DNA of 64,000 bases, from the NCBI RefSeq assembly GCF_015645445.1, contig NZ_JADOGI010000034.1, forward strand, positions 1 to 64,000, given 5' to 3'. The stretch comes from Nonomuraea cypriaca. Its GTDB lineage: Bacteria; Actinomycetota; Actinomycetes; Streptosporangiales; Streptosporangiaceae. Below are positions 1 to 8,470 of the stretch, one piece after another. Numbering within the stretch: the stretch's first letter is position 1; the number at the start of each line of letters is the position of its first letter. Under the pieces are notes generated by a model. That model had not been told where the DNA came from, made no database searches, and worked only from the letters and a program-made list of their open reading frames with translations. Made by a program: the position numbers and the translations under genes.

Positions 1-100
1 ACCCCTGCGCGAGCAGGCCGACGACCGGCGGCATGACGATCACCAGCACCTGCGGTGCCAGCAGGTCCGTCACCCTCTTCGCCACCAGATCGGCCGTCAT
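1..100 (-). CDS. N-terminal fragment of a membrane protein
   Basis: Reading leftward from an ATG at 100 the first 33 codons are visible before the window edge. They give a short polar start (MTADLVAKRVTDLLAP) followed by a hydrophobic stretch typical of a first transmembrane segment. The family cannot be decided from 33 residues; an integral membrane enzyme such as a PAP2-type phosphatase is one possibility but is only a guess. It is divergent from the secreted-protein gene at 221. Confidence 0.5.
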   Translation of the reverse strand, partial: MTADLVAKRVTDLLAPQVLVIVMPPVVGLLAQG

Positions 101-220
101 GTCACGAGAGATTACGCGATCATCGACCTCACCAGGCCGACGGAGTAATGCCCTTGCTCTCCACGGCCGATTTTTGGTGCCGGAGGCTGTGCGGGCGTCA
201 CTTCGAAAGGGGAGAACGCC

Positions 221-1441
221 ATGACCGAACGCCCTCCGCTCACCAGACGATCGTTCCTCACGGCCGCCGCGGCCGCCGCCCTGACCCCCACGCTGATCTC
301 CACGCCCGCCTTCGCGATGCGCGAGCCGTATCCCTTCCCGGTGCGTCCTGGAACGCCGGAGTGGGCGCGGCTGAAGACCCGCGAGGCGCGGATACGTGCC
401 ACCCAACTGCCCGACGGGATGGCGGCGGCCATGACCACCGACGACCTCGTGTCCACCGTGCTGGACTACCCCCTGCTGTCCGAGGCGCTGGCGTTCAACA
501 GCGTCCAGCGCGGGTTCGAGACGGTCGCCGCCCGGTTCAACGGGTTCAGCGAGTTGCTGCGCCGCCGCGACGCCGGTCCCGCGCTGCTGTCCCGGTACGC
601 GGCGCTGGACGTCCACGTGCCGACGTCCGCCGACCTTCTGGCGGCGGGCACGCACGTGGTGGATGTGTGGCGGCTGGAGACGCTGCTCGCCCAGCCGGAG
701 GTGCTCGGCACATTGTCCGCCGGGGAGACGGCGTCGGCCCTGCGCACCGCCCACCAGACGTACGCGGTCAAGCAGGCCGAGCAGGCGTACGGTCCAGCCG
801 GGCTGGAGCCGACCGCGACGCTGCTCGGCCGCGCGCTGGCCACCCGCGAGGGGTGGACGTGGAACCATCTGCCCCTGCTGAGCGACGGGATCGCCCCGAC
901 CACGGCGGAGGCGAGCGCCGTCGTCCGGGCGGTCGAGCAGCACTTCGCCGAACCCGGTAAGACCCACCGGGTGAGAACACCCAACACGACCATGGACCAC
1001 CTGAGCACCGTCTACACCGCCAGAGGCACGCCGGTCACCGTCTCGGTGCACACCATCGAGCTGAGCGCGGCGCTGATCGCGAAGTACAACGGCGAGGCGG
1101 ACTTCTTCTACATCGACGCCACCCGGGAGACCGACGCGACGCGCACGTACAACTGCCATGCCTACGCCTGGTACTCCACGTCCCCCTTCGGGAACGTGTG
1201 GATGAACGACCCGGGCGACAACACGTACTGGCTGGACGGCACCTACAGGCAGTGGTTCTCCCCCGAGACCTACAGGAACAGCATGAGGTGGTCGTGGGTC
1301 CACGGCGACCACTCCGGCGTCGAGGTAGACGCCACCGGCGTCATCGTGTCGAAGTGGGGTCAGTGGGGACGTATGCGCCACGCTTGGCACGACAGCCCCT
1401 ACGTGGATTCGGTGACGTACAAGTATTACCGCAACCAGTGA
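221..1441 (+). CDS. Tat-exported protein of unknown function
   Basis: This 406-residue protein starts with a twin-arginine signal (TRRSFLTAAAAAA) and an Ala-rich cleavage region ending near FAMREP, so it should be exported folded through the Tat system. The start ATG has a good ribosome site (AAGGGGAG) a few bases upstream. The last 100 residues are rich in Trp, Tyr and His and contain a Cys-His pair (YNCHAYAWY, about residue 312), reminiscent of a Cys/His catalytic core, but I do not recognise a named family. Residues 40-300 look alpha-helical and Leu/Ala-rich. No operon partner is visible. Confidence 0.8.
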   Translation: MTERPPLTRRSFLTAAAAAALTPTLISTPAFAMREPYPFPVRPGTPEWARLKTREARIRATQLPDGMAAAMTTDDLVSTVLDYPLLSEALAFNSVQRGFETVAARFNGFSELLRRRDAGPALLSRYAALDVHVPTSADLLAAGTHVVDVWRLETLLAQPEVLGTLSAGETASALRTAHQTYAVKQAEQAYGPAGLEPTATLLGRALATREGWTWNHLPLLSDGIAPTTAEASAVVRAVEQHFAEPGKTHRVRTPNTTMDHLSTVYTARGTPVTVSVHTIELSAALIAKYNGEADFFYIDATRETDATRTYNCHAYAWYSTSPFGNVWMNDPGDNTYWLDGTYRQWFSPETYRNSMRWSWVHGDHSGVEVDATGVIVSKWGQWGRMRHAWHDSPYVDSVTYKYYRNQ

Positions 1442-1524
1442 GCGATGACATGAGTCTCCGGCCATTGTCGGCATTCCTCGAATTCGCCTGCGCACAGCGT
1501 CCGGCTGGAGAGATCAACCGACCA

Positions 1525-1541
1525 GAGTAAAGGGTTTACTC
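1525..1541. promoter_or_regulatory. Perfect 7-3-7 palindrome
   Basis: GAGTAAA-GGG-TTTACTC is a perfect inverted repeat in the 277-base gap between the Tat-exported protein and the small secreted protein. Its AT-rich arms stand out in high-GC surroundings and have the size of a dimeric repressor operator. It lies about 180 bases before the next start codon. Function is inference; no regulator is known. Confidence 0.35.
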
Positions 1542-1718
1542 ATGGGCGGCCCGCCGGACGGCGCCGGCTACTCACCGGACAGCCCCATTCAGTCGAACGC
1601 GGTCGGCGCGCCACGACGACCAGGGAGTAGCCATTGCTCTAGTGGCCTCTGAGCGATCTTCATAATCTGCGATGGAAAAGCCCGGGCAAGTGGCGGTCAC
1701 GTCAAAGGAGAAAAGGAA

Positions 1719-2075
1719 ATGGCGAATCGATTCAAGGTTCTCATGGCTCTGATCGCGGCGGCCGCGTTCGTCACGCTGCCCGCCGCGCCGGCCAACGCCG
1801 CGGTCGGCACCGTGTGCGCCTGGAGTGTCCCCGCCGGCTGGGTGAAGACCAACGATCAGTGGGATCCGACCCGCTGCGGCAACCCCACCGCCATCGTCAA
1901 CAACGTCTGGACCATCGAGACCTACTACGACAAGAACATCGGCGCGGTCATGAACGTCTGCCGCGGCTGGGTCCCCACCGGCTGGACCACGATCAGCTCG
2001 CGCTGGGACCCGACCCGCTGCGACCACCCGACCGCGATCTACGACAACGTGTACACCATCCGGCGTTTGTTCTGA
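1719..2075 (+). CDS. Small secreted protein made of two tandem repeats
   Basis: This 118-residue protein has a classical Sec signal peptide (hydrophobic core ALIAAAAFVTLPAAP, cleavage after PANA) and a mature part of about 90 residues. The mature part is an internal duplication: two units of about 40 residues each carry Cys, GW, the sequence WDPTRC, NPTAI or HPTAI, and a final NVWTI or NVYTI. Each unit has two Cys, which could form one disulfide per unit. The ribosome site AAGGAG sits 8 bases before the ATG. It is monocistronic, with a strong terminator after it. The family is not recognised; an extracellular carbohydrate- or surface-binding role is only a guess. Confidence 0.8.
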   Translation: MANRFKVLMALIAAAAFVTLPAAPANAAVGTVCAWSVPAGWVKTNDQWDPTRCGNPTAIVNNVWTIETYYDKNIGAVMNVCRGWVPTGWTTISSRWDPTRCDHPTAIYDNVYTIRRLF

Positions 2076-2099
2076 CGACCCGCACCTCGGCATGACCCC

Positions 2100-2131
2100 G
2101 GCCCGGACGCGTCACCCGACGTGTCCGGGCC
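2100..2131 (+). terminator. Rho-independent-type hairpin
   Basis: A 9-bp perfect stem, GGCCCGGAC paired with GTCCGGGCC, lies 25 bases after the stop of the small secreted protein and is followed by TTCGTTT. Confidence 0.75.
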
Positions 2132-2275
2132 TTCGTTTCCCCCGAACCGATGTCCTGACTCACCGTAGTGCCACTGTTAGAACAGTCGGCCTCATCTAGG
2201 CATCCCCCTCCAGGCATGGGATCACTGGAATCCGTGATCCGCATATCCACGGAGAATCCCTGCGAGGTCGGTGCG

Positions 2276-4831
2276 ATGACTGATGCACATCCGGCACCAG
2301 ATTCATGGCCTTTCCTGGGCCGGGAACGCGAGCTGGAGACGATTCTCCGGGCATGCCGTACGGGGGGCGGTGTCGTCCTGGCCGGGGCCGGCGGCGTGGG
2401 CAGGACCCGGCTGGCTCGGGAGGCGCTGTCCCGCGTCGCCGCCACGCCGGAATGCGCCCATTGGGTGACGGCGACGCGTGCGGGGGCGGCCATCGCGTTC
2501 GGGGCGCTCGCGCATCTCCTGCCGGAGGAGGTCCGGCTCGACGGCGACCCGCTGGCGGTCCTGCGCCAGCTCACCCGCCGCTTCGAGGAGGCCAGAGGGC
2601 CGCGGCCGGTCCTCGTCGTGGACGACGCGCATCTGCTGGATCCGGCCTCCGCCGCGTTCGTGCACCATCTCGCCACGCGCGGGCTCGCCTTCCTGATCGT
2701 CACCCGCCGGGCGGGCGAGCCCGCCTGCGACGCGATCGTCGCCCTGACGAAGGAGGAGTTGCTCACCCGGATCGATCTCGCGCCCCTTCCCGTCTCCGTG
2801 CTGGCCGAGCTGCTCGACGCCCATTTCGGCCACCCGCTCGACGCGGTCAGCCGACGCGAGCTCGCCCGGCTCAGCGGCGGCCTGCCGCTGATGCTGAGGG
2901 AGCTGCTCCACGCGCTCCACGCGGCCGACGTGCTCAGGCGAGTGCACGGCATCTGGCGATGGACCGGCCGCCTGCCCGTGCCGAGGCGGCTCGCCGAGGC
3001 GATCGACGAGCAGCTCGGCGGCGTGGACGAGAGCGTTCGCGCGCTGCTGGAGATCGTCGCCTGCGCCGAGCCGGCGCCGGTCGCGGCGCTGGACGGGATG
3101 GCCGACGAGCAGGCGCTGGCCACCGCGGAGCAGAGCGGCCTCGTGGTCATGGAGACGGTCGAGGACCGGCTGGTCGCGCGGCTGGCCCATCCGCTGCACG
3201 GAGAGGTGATCAGGGCCACTCTCTCGTCCGCACGCGCGCGGGCGCTGTGGGCGCGGATGTCCAAGATCATCACGGTACGGAGCTGGCTGCTGGACGCGGG
3301 CATACCCCTCGAGCCAGCCATCCTCCTCGCGGCCGCGCGGACGACGCTGACCCGCCTCGACCACGGCCTGGCCGAGCGGTTCGCCAGGGCGGCGCGGGCA
3401 CGGGACGGAGGCGACGCGGCGGACCTGGTGCTCGCCGAGATCCTGGCCCATCAGGGCCGCTACGAAGAAGCGGCGGACGTACTCCCGCCCCTGGCGCCAC
3501 CCGACGGCCCCCAGCTCGCCCGATGGGCGATCACCTCGGCGGCGGTCGCGTACGGGGAGCGGTGCGACGTCGTGGCGGCGGAGCGCGCGCTGGCCCGCGC
3601 GGCGGAGCACGGAGGGCACGCCGGGACCACAGCCGTCCGGTACTGGATCATGCTGTCCGAGGGCCGGGGGAAGGAGGCTCTGGACGCCGGGCCGGCGGCC
3701 CCGAGCTCGTCCGGCTCCGCGGTGTGGGTGTCGGCCTGCGTGATCACGGCGGCCGGACTGGGCGGGCGGCTCGCCACGGCGGCGGACACCTACCGCCGGG
3801 GCCTCGCCGACGCGCACGACCGGCCCTGGGAACGTGCGCCGATCGGGTACGCCTACTGCCTGGCCCTGCTCGCGAACGGCCGCCCGCACGACGCCGGACT
3901 GCTGGCCGAGCGCGAGTACGAGATCGCCCTGGCCGGCGGGACCGCGGCCGTCGTCGGCGGATGGACGGCCTGCCGCGGCGCGGTGGCCAAGGCCCAGGGC
4001 AGGGTCGAGACGGCGGCCCGGGCCTTCCACGAGGCCATCGCCCTGCTGGACGGTCACGACCTCGGCCACATGGGCCTGCTCTGCCACGCCGAACTCGCGG
4101 GCGCGGCGGCACTCGCCGGCGACACCGCTCTCGCCGCGGCGTGGTCGCACCGCGCCGACCGGTACCCGCACGCCGGCCCGCTCCTGCGGCCCTGGATCGA
4201 GCTCGACCGCGCCTGGTCCATGGCCGCCGGAGGAAACGTCTCCGGCGCCGCCGCGCACGCCAGGCAGGCCGCGGAGCACGCGCGCCACGCGGGGCAACCG
4301 GCCATCGAGGCCACCGCGCTCTACGACGCGGCCCGGCTGGGCGACGCGCGGGTCGTACGCCGCCGGCTGGCCGTACTCGCGGGCGACCTCGGCACCCCGG
4401 CCGCCGCGGCGATGAGCACGGCGGCGGCCGGGCTGGCCGAGCCCGAGGCCGGCGCGCTGGACCGGGCGGCGGACGCGTTCGTGCGGTTGGGCCTGTGGCT
4501 GCACGCCGCCGAGACCGCGACCGCCGCCGCCAGGACGCACCAGCGGGCCGGGCGCCTCACCCACGCCCATCGATCGCTGGAGAAGGCCGCCGTGCTGCGC
4601 GGCCACTGCCCCCAGGCCAGGACCCCGCTCCTCGACACCACGCGACCGGTGGACGTCCTGACCCGGCGCGAGCGCGAGGTCGTCCTGCTCGCGGCGGCCA
4701 GGTGCCGCAGCAGGGAGATCGCCATCCGTCTGGGCCTGTCCGTGCGCACAGTGGACAACTACCTCTGCCGCGCCTACGCCAAGCTCGGCGTCTCCGGCCG
4801 GACGGAGCTCGCCGACCTTCTCCCCCGTTGA
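2276..4831 (+). CDS. LAL-type LuxR transcriptional regulator with ATPase domain
   Basis: This is a large ATP-binding regulator of the LuxR family (LAL), about 851 residues from the ATG at 2276, which has a GAGGT ribosome site; an upstream in-frame start at 2168 is less likely. The order is an AAA/STAND-type NTPase near the N-terminus (P-loop GAGGVGRT about residue 40, Walker B VLVVDDAHLLD about residue 118), a long helical repeat region of the TPR kind, and a C-terminal LuxR helix-turn-helix (LTRREREVV to ELADLL, last 60 residues). The P-loop has Arg where Lys is expected, so ATP binding or hydrolysis may be altered. It stands alone and its target genes cannot be told from position. Confidence 0.85.
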   Translation: MTDAHPAPDSWPFLGRERELETILRACRTGGGVVLAGAGGVGRTRLAREALSRVAATPECAHWVTATRAGAAIAFGALAHLLPEEVRLDGDPLAVLRQLTRRFEEARGPRPVLVVDDAHLLDPASAAFVHHLATRGLAFLIVTRRAGEPACDAIVALTKEELLTRIDLAPLPVSVLAELLDAHFGHPLDAVSRRELARLSGGLPLMLRELLHALHAADVLRRVHGIWRWTGRLPVPRRLAEAIDEQLGGVDESVRALLEIVACAEPAPVAALDGMADEQALATAEQSGLVVMETVEDRLVARLAHPLHGEVIRATLSSARARALWARMSKIITVRSWLLDAGIPLEPAILLAAARTTLTRLDHGLAERFARAARARDGGDAADLVLAEILAHQGRYEEAADVLPPLAPPDGPQLARWAITSAAVAYGERCDVVAAERALARAAEHGGHAGTTAVRYWIMLSEGRGKEALDAGPAAPSSSGSAVWVSACVITAAGLGGRLATAADTYRRGLADAHDRPWERAPIGYAYCLALLANGRPHDAGLLAEREYEIALAGGTAAVVGGWTACRGAVAKAQGRVETAARAFHEAIALLDGHDLGHMGLLCHAELAGAAALAGDTALAAAWSHRADRYPHAGPLLRPWIELDRAWSMAAGGNVSGAAAHARQAAEHARHAGQPAIEATALYDAARLGDARVVRRRLAVLAGDLGTPAAAAMSTAAAGLAEPEAGALDRAADAFVRLGLWLHAAETATAAARTHQRAGRLTHAHRSLEKAAVLRGHCPQARTPLLDTTRPVDVLTRREREVVLLAAARCRSREIAIRLGLSVRTVDNYLCRAYAKLGVSGRTELADLLPR

Positions 4832-4889
4832 GCCGACGCGCGCGCACATTGAGCCGACCCCGTTGACGCCGATCCCGCTGAGCGGCCGA

Positions 4890-5357
4890 TCAGCCCTTGC
4901 CGGCGGCGTTGACGATGCGGGTGGTGGAGCGGTCGGGGATGGCGGCGAGTTCCCAGCAGTCGGCCCCGATGATGGCGGCCGCGGCGGCGCGGGCGCCGGC
5001 GTGCGGGTCACCGGCCGTGTGCGCGAGCGCCCCCGGCCGCATCGGCTTGAGCAGGTCGATGTAGTCCTCTGGCCCGTGCGCCGAGGGCGGCCCCGTCACG
5101 ATGAAGACGCCGCTCACGAAGCGGAGCGCGGCCAGCACCTCCGCCCGCTCGGCCGACGGGTTGAACGGCCGGGTGGGCCCCTTCCATGCGCGTACGCGCG
5201 GATCGTCCTCGACGCCGACGACGAGGGGCAGCCCGCGCGCGGCCACCGCGCCCAGATAGCGCACGTGCCCCACGTGCAGGATGTCGAAGACGCCGGTCAC
5301 GACCGCCGCCCCCGGCCGGTCGTACGGCTGCACCCAGACGGCCTCCAGGCTGCTCAC
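4890..5357 (-). CDS. Cytidylyltransferase-like nucleotidyltransferase
   Basis: This 155-residue protein has the HxGH nucleotidyltransferase motif (GVFDILHVGHVRYL, about residues 22-35), characteristic of the glycerol-3-phosphate cytidylyltransferase / RfaE-C superfamily. The family transfers a nucleotide to a phosphorylated substrate with release of pyrophosphate. The usual ISSTxI-type C-terminal signature is replaced by STTRIV near the end. No sugar kinase or lipid partner is next to it, so the substrate cannot be named. Confidence 0.75.
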   Translation of the reverse strand: MSSLEAVWVQPYDRPGAAVVTGVFDILHVGHVRYLGAVAARGLPLVVGVEDDPRVRAWKGPTRPFNPSAERAEVLAALRFVSGVFIVTGPPSAHGPEDYIDLLKPMRPGALAHTAGDPHAGARAAAAAIIGADCWELAAIPDRSTTRIVNAAGKG

Positions 5358-5562
5358 GCGACCTCCTCAGACGGCCGGGCGAGTAGGCTGCTGTGCACGT
5401 TTGCTCCCCCACGGGCCTAACGACTCGTCGATCGCAGCGTACAAGGTCGGCCCCGGCGGCCGCGCAGGCGACCATGGGAAAGGGCATTCCTACCTTTTGG
5501 CGATGCTCTCCCCGCCCGGTGTGGCGCGTCTCATGACGTCACCTGCTTTGGGGGAGGTCGCC

Positions 5563-6015
5563 GTGGCATCGCCGGACTCTAGCCGCGTCAACGGGGGTGA
5601 TTCACCCGGCTCCCGCGATCTCGTGGCCCGGCTGCCTGGGGTTCCCTCCCAGGTGTCCAGGGCCAGGGGGCTCGTGACGGCCGCGCTGGGCCGCGATCAT
5701 CCGCTGTACGACGACGTCGTCCTGCTCACCAGCGAGCTGGCCACGAACGCGGTCCTGCACACCGGTTCCGGCGCGGGCGGCTCGTTCACGGTGACCGTGA
5801 CGAGCTCGGAGACGGCGGTGCGGGTGCACGTGGCGGACTCGGGATCGGACGGGCCGCCGTGCGTGTGCCGTACGAGCACGCAGTCGACAAGCGGACGTGG
5901 CCTGCCGCTGGTCGAGGCGCTCAGCCACCGCTGGGGCTTCATCCGCGAGGACGGCTCGACGACGGTCTGGTTCGAGGTGCTGCAGGCCCGGGTGACGGCC
6001 GGGGCGGCCGTCTGA
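5563..6015 (+). CDS. ATP-binding protein, RsbW-like anti-sigma/kinase fold
   Basis: From a GTG at 5563 with a strong GGGGGAGG ribosome site this encodes 150 residues. It carries the HATPase_c N-box (LTSELATNAVLHT, about residue 60), a G1-like VADSG and a Gly-rich SGRGLPLVEAL loop. Such short kinases in actinomycetes act on STAS partners in sigma-factor switching or as orphan regulators. Longer upstream in-frame starts exist but lack a ribosome site. Confidence 0.8.
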   Translation: MASPDSSRVNGGDSPGSRDLVARLPGVPSQVSRARGLVTAALGRDHPLYDDVVLLTSELATNAVLHTGSGAGGSFTVTVTSSETAVRVHVADSGSDGPPCVCRTSTQSTSGRGLPLVEALSHRWGFIREDGSTTVWFEVLQARVTAGAAV

Positions 6016-6039
6016 GTCCACGAGTGAGCATGTCCGCGT

Positions 6040-7011
6040 CTAGACGTCCAGACGGCACAGGCCCTCGGCGAGGGCCTTGGTGGTGAGCCTGGTGCGGCTG
6101 TCGCAGCCCAGTTTGGCGAAGATGTGCTCCAGGTGGGTCGTCACGGTGCGGACGCTGAGCACCAGCGCGGCGGCGATCTGCGGGTTGGAGTCGCCGGCCG
6201 CCACCCTGGACAGCACGTCGACCTCGCGCCCGGTGAGGTCGTAAGGGAGCGGGCACGGCCGCTCGGCCGCGATGGCGCCCTGCAGCGCCCCCTGGAAGCC
6301 GACGCCCGCCCTGATCATCCGCAGCTCGTGCCAGCGCCCGTCGCGGTCGAGCCAGAGCCCGTGCCTGCTCAGCTCGCGCGAGTCGATGAACGCCCGCGCG
6401 AACGCCGCCACCGCCGGATCGGCCCACAGCACCTCGGACACCTCGTGACCGGGCACCTCGCGCCGCGTCCCCAACCGGTCGAACGCGACCGCGCGGAATT
6501 CCCTCGGCAGCCCGACCGGATCGATCACGCACCTGGTCAGGTCGGTGACGTGGGCCAGCATCGGGCTGACCGCCGCAACCAGCACGCCCGTGAGCCGGGG
6601 GAAGGCGTCCTTGGCGGCCAGGTGCAGCAGCCCCGTGTAGCGGCCCTCGTTCAGGAACAGCGGCGCCGTCAGCCCGGCCCGCCACCCGTAGGGGGCGAGG
6701 TGGCGGCGGAAGTAACGCTCTGTGCCCGGCTCGGGCATGCTCACCGGCGCCCTGGTGGCGATCGCCCTGCGGTACGCCTCCAGCCCGGCGTACTCCTCGG
6801 CGGCGTCCCGATCGATGCGCCGGTGACCGTCGGAGACGACGCTGAGGTGCCGCCCCGTGACGGGGTCGAAGGCGACGAACTCGTAGGCGTCGAGCGGGAC
6901 CACCCTGCGCAGCGCCGTCATCGCGCCGTGCGCTCCCCCGCCGCCCGCCACCTCGTAGCCGACCTCGGCGAACGCCTGTAACCCGCGGACGTCCAGGGTG
7001 ATCTCGACCAC
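6040..7011 (-). CDS. LuxR-family transcriptional regulator
   Basis: This 323-residue protein has a C-terminal LuxR/NarL helix-turn-helix (LTGREVDVLSRVAAG to LTTKALAEG, about residues 255-318) and an N-terminal 240-residue domain with GAF-like features. It lacks a phosphoacceptor receiver domain, so it is not a classical response regulator. It is convergent with the small ATPase gene and divergent from the leader/ThrRS transcription unit. Confidence 0.8.
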   Translation of the reverse strand: MVEITLDVRGLQAFAEVGYEVAGGGGAHGAMTALRRVVPLDAYEFVAFDPVTGRHLSVVSDGHRRIDRDAAEEYAGLEAYRRAIATRAPVSMPEPGTERYFRRHLAPYGWRAGLTAPLFLNEGRYTGLLHLAAKDAFPRLTGVLVAAVSPMLAHVTDLTRCVIDPVGLPREFRAVAFDRLGTRREVPGHEVSEVLWADPAVAAFARAFIDSRELSRHGLWLDRDGRWHELRMIRAGVGFQGALQGAIAAERPCPLPYDLTGREVDVLSRVAAGDSNPQIAAALVLSVRTVTTHLEHIFAKLGCDSRTRLTTKALAEGLCRLDV

Positions 7012-7091
7012 GGCCTCTTTATATCATCGCCGAATCTTGACCTCGCTTGACGACGAGCGTACGCCGCCGCCTCGGTGCTAAGGTCGATTCC

Positions 7092-7142
7092 ATGCAGCGC
7101 GCCAATGTCACGACGACGCCGGACCCCGTCCCGGCGCGCTGA
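7092..7142 (+). CDS. Leader peptide with three consecutive Thr codons
   Basis: A 16-codon reading frame, MQRANVTTTPDPVPAR then TGA, lies 66 bases before the gene for a threonyl-tRNA synthetase paralogue. The three Thr codons are all ACG and contiguous. An AAGG ribosome site is 9 bases before the ATG. The Thr codons lie in the loop region of an 8-bp stem (AGCGCGCC at 7096-7103 with GGCGCGCT at 7133-7140). This arrangement is that of classical ribosome-mediated attenuation: stalling on Thr codons when charged tRNA-Thr is low would open the first stem and change downstream folding. The match of codon content to the following gene is the main evidence. Confidence 0.65.
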   Translation: MQRANVTTTPDPVPAR

Positions 7143-7148
7143 ATCCAT

Positions 7149-7174
7149 GCTTCCCGGGCGGACGCCCGGGATGC
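7149..7174 (+). terminator. Attenuator-like hairpin before thrS paralogue
   Basis: Seven perfect G:C pairs (CCCGGGC with GCCCGGG, loop GGAC) plus a flanking T:A pair and, after one mismatch, two more pairs form a stable stem. It starts 7 bases after the leader peptide stop and precedes TGGTCGTTCGCCCTTT. It lies between leader peptide and synthetase gene, as expected for an intrinsic attenuator, although the T-tract is weak. Confidence 0.6.
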
Positions 7175-7207
7175 TGGTCGTTCGCCCTTTCCACGCAAAG
7201 GACGATC

Positions 7208-8383
7208 ATGAACGACCACCGCAGGCTCGGCCGCGAGCTGGGCATCTTCGACACCGATCCGCTGATCGGCTCCGGCCTCCCCTACTGGCTGCCCGCCGGC
7301 GCGGCCGTGCGCAAGGCCATCGAGGACTACGTCCACGAGCTGGAACGCCGCAACGGCTACCAGCACGTCAACTCGCCCGTGCTCGGCAAACGCGAGCTGT
7401 ACGAGATGTCCGGCCACTGGGCCCACTATTCGGCGGACATGTTCCCGCCCATGAACGTGGGCGGCGAGGAGTTCGTGCTGCGCCCCAGCCTGTGCCCGCA
7501 CCACGCGCTCATCTACCGCTCGCGCGGCCGCAGCCACCGGGAGCTGCCGCTGCGCGTGGCCGAGCTGGGCGGCATGTACCGCTCGGAGCCGTCCGGCGTC
7601 CTCGGCGGCCTGACCAGGGTGCGCTCGATCCAGCTCAACGACGGGCACGTGTTCTGCGCGCCCGAGCAGGCCGCCGCCGAGGTGTCGGCCGCGCTCGACC
7701 TGATCGAGACCGCGCACGCCCAGCTCGGCATCGAGGCCGCGCGTTACCGGCTGTCGCTGCGCGGGGAGGGTGACAAGTTCGTCGACGACCCCGGCATGTG
7801 GGCCCGTTCTGAGGCGGTGCTGCGCGAGGTGCTGAAGGAGCGCGGCCGCGCCTACGACGAGGAACGCGGCGAGGGCGCCTTCTACGGGCCGAAGATCGAC
7901 ATCCAGATCGCCGACCCCGCCGGGCGCGAGAGCACCCTGTCGACCGTTCAGGTGGACCTCTACCAGCCGGAGCGCTTCGACCTGCGTTACGCGGGCGGGC
8001 ACCGGCCCGCCATGGTGCACCGCAGCATCGTCGGCGGCATCGAGCGCCTGGTCGCGCACCTCATCGAGGTTCACGGAGGCGCGTTCCCCACCTGGATGGC
8101 GCCGGTGCAGGCGGTGGTGCTGCCGCTGTCGGACGAGCAGTCGGCCGCCGCCGGGGACCTGCTGCGCCGGTGCCTGGACGCCGGGCTGCGGGCGGAGCTG
8201 GCGCCCGCAGGCCGGGGCAGCCTCGGGGCCCGGATCAGGGCGCACCGGCTGGTGCCGTACCAGCTGGTGGTGGGGCCCAGGGAGGCGGCGAGCGGGGAGG
8301 CGGCGGTACGCCTGCGCGACGGCAGCCAGGCGGGCGCCGTGCCGGTCGAGCGGCTGGCGGCCGGGGCGCGGCCTTCGTACTGA
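7208..8383 (+). CDS. thrS: Threonyl-tRNA synthetase paralogue lacking editing domain
   Basis: This 391-residue class II synthetase starts at an ATG with an AAAGGA ribosome site and aligns by eye with the catalytic and anticodon-binding domains of ThrRS. The zinc-ligand positions of the catalytic site are kept: Cys in RPSLCPHH (about residue 99), His in NDGHVFC (about 145) and His in VHRSIVGGIERLV (about 276). The N-terminal TGS and editing (N2) domains of full-length bacterial ThrRS, usually about 640 residues, are absent. It should charge tRNA-Thr but not clear Ser mischarging by itself. It is probably a second copy beside a housekeeping thrS elsewhere, used under stress or for resistance to a ThrRS inhibitor; that is inference. 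Confidence 0.88.
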   Translation: MNDHRRLGRELGIFDTDPLIGSGLPYWLPAGAAVRKAIEDYVHELERRNGYQHVNSPVLGKRELYEMSGHWAHYSADMFPPMNVGGEEFVLRPSLCPHHALIYRSRGRSHRELPLRVAELGGMYRSEPSGVLGGLTRVRSIQLNDGHVFCAPEQAAAEVSAALDLIETAHAQLGIEAARYRLSLRGEGDKFVDDPGMWARSEAVLREVLKERGRAYDEERGEGAFYGPKIDIQIADPAGRESTLSTVQVDLYQPERFDLRYAGGHRPAMVHRSIVGGIERLVAHLIEVHGGAFPTWMAPVQAVVLPLSDEQSAAAGDLLRRCLDAGLRAELAPAGRGSLGARIRAHRLVPYQLVVGPREAASGEAAVRLRDGSQAGAVPVERLAAGARPSY

Positions 8384-8470
8384 AAGAACAATCAATCAGG
8401 TAACGGAGTCTTCCCACGCGGTGTAAACGACTCGTAAAGTCCCTGCAACGCCGTGTTCGGGGAGGACGAC

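Noticed and set aside
33..224. Forward short frames at the left edge
   Set aside because: They oppose the reverse-strand membrane protein start and lack ribosome sites.
2303..5011. Long reverse-strand open frame of about 900 codons opposite the LAL gene
   Set aside because: It is the high-GC antisense shadow of the LAL regulator; composition is Arg/Gly/Pro-rich with no domain.
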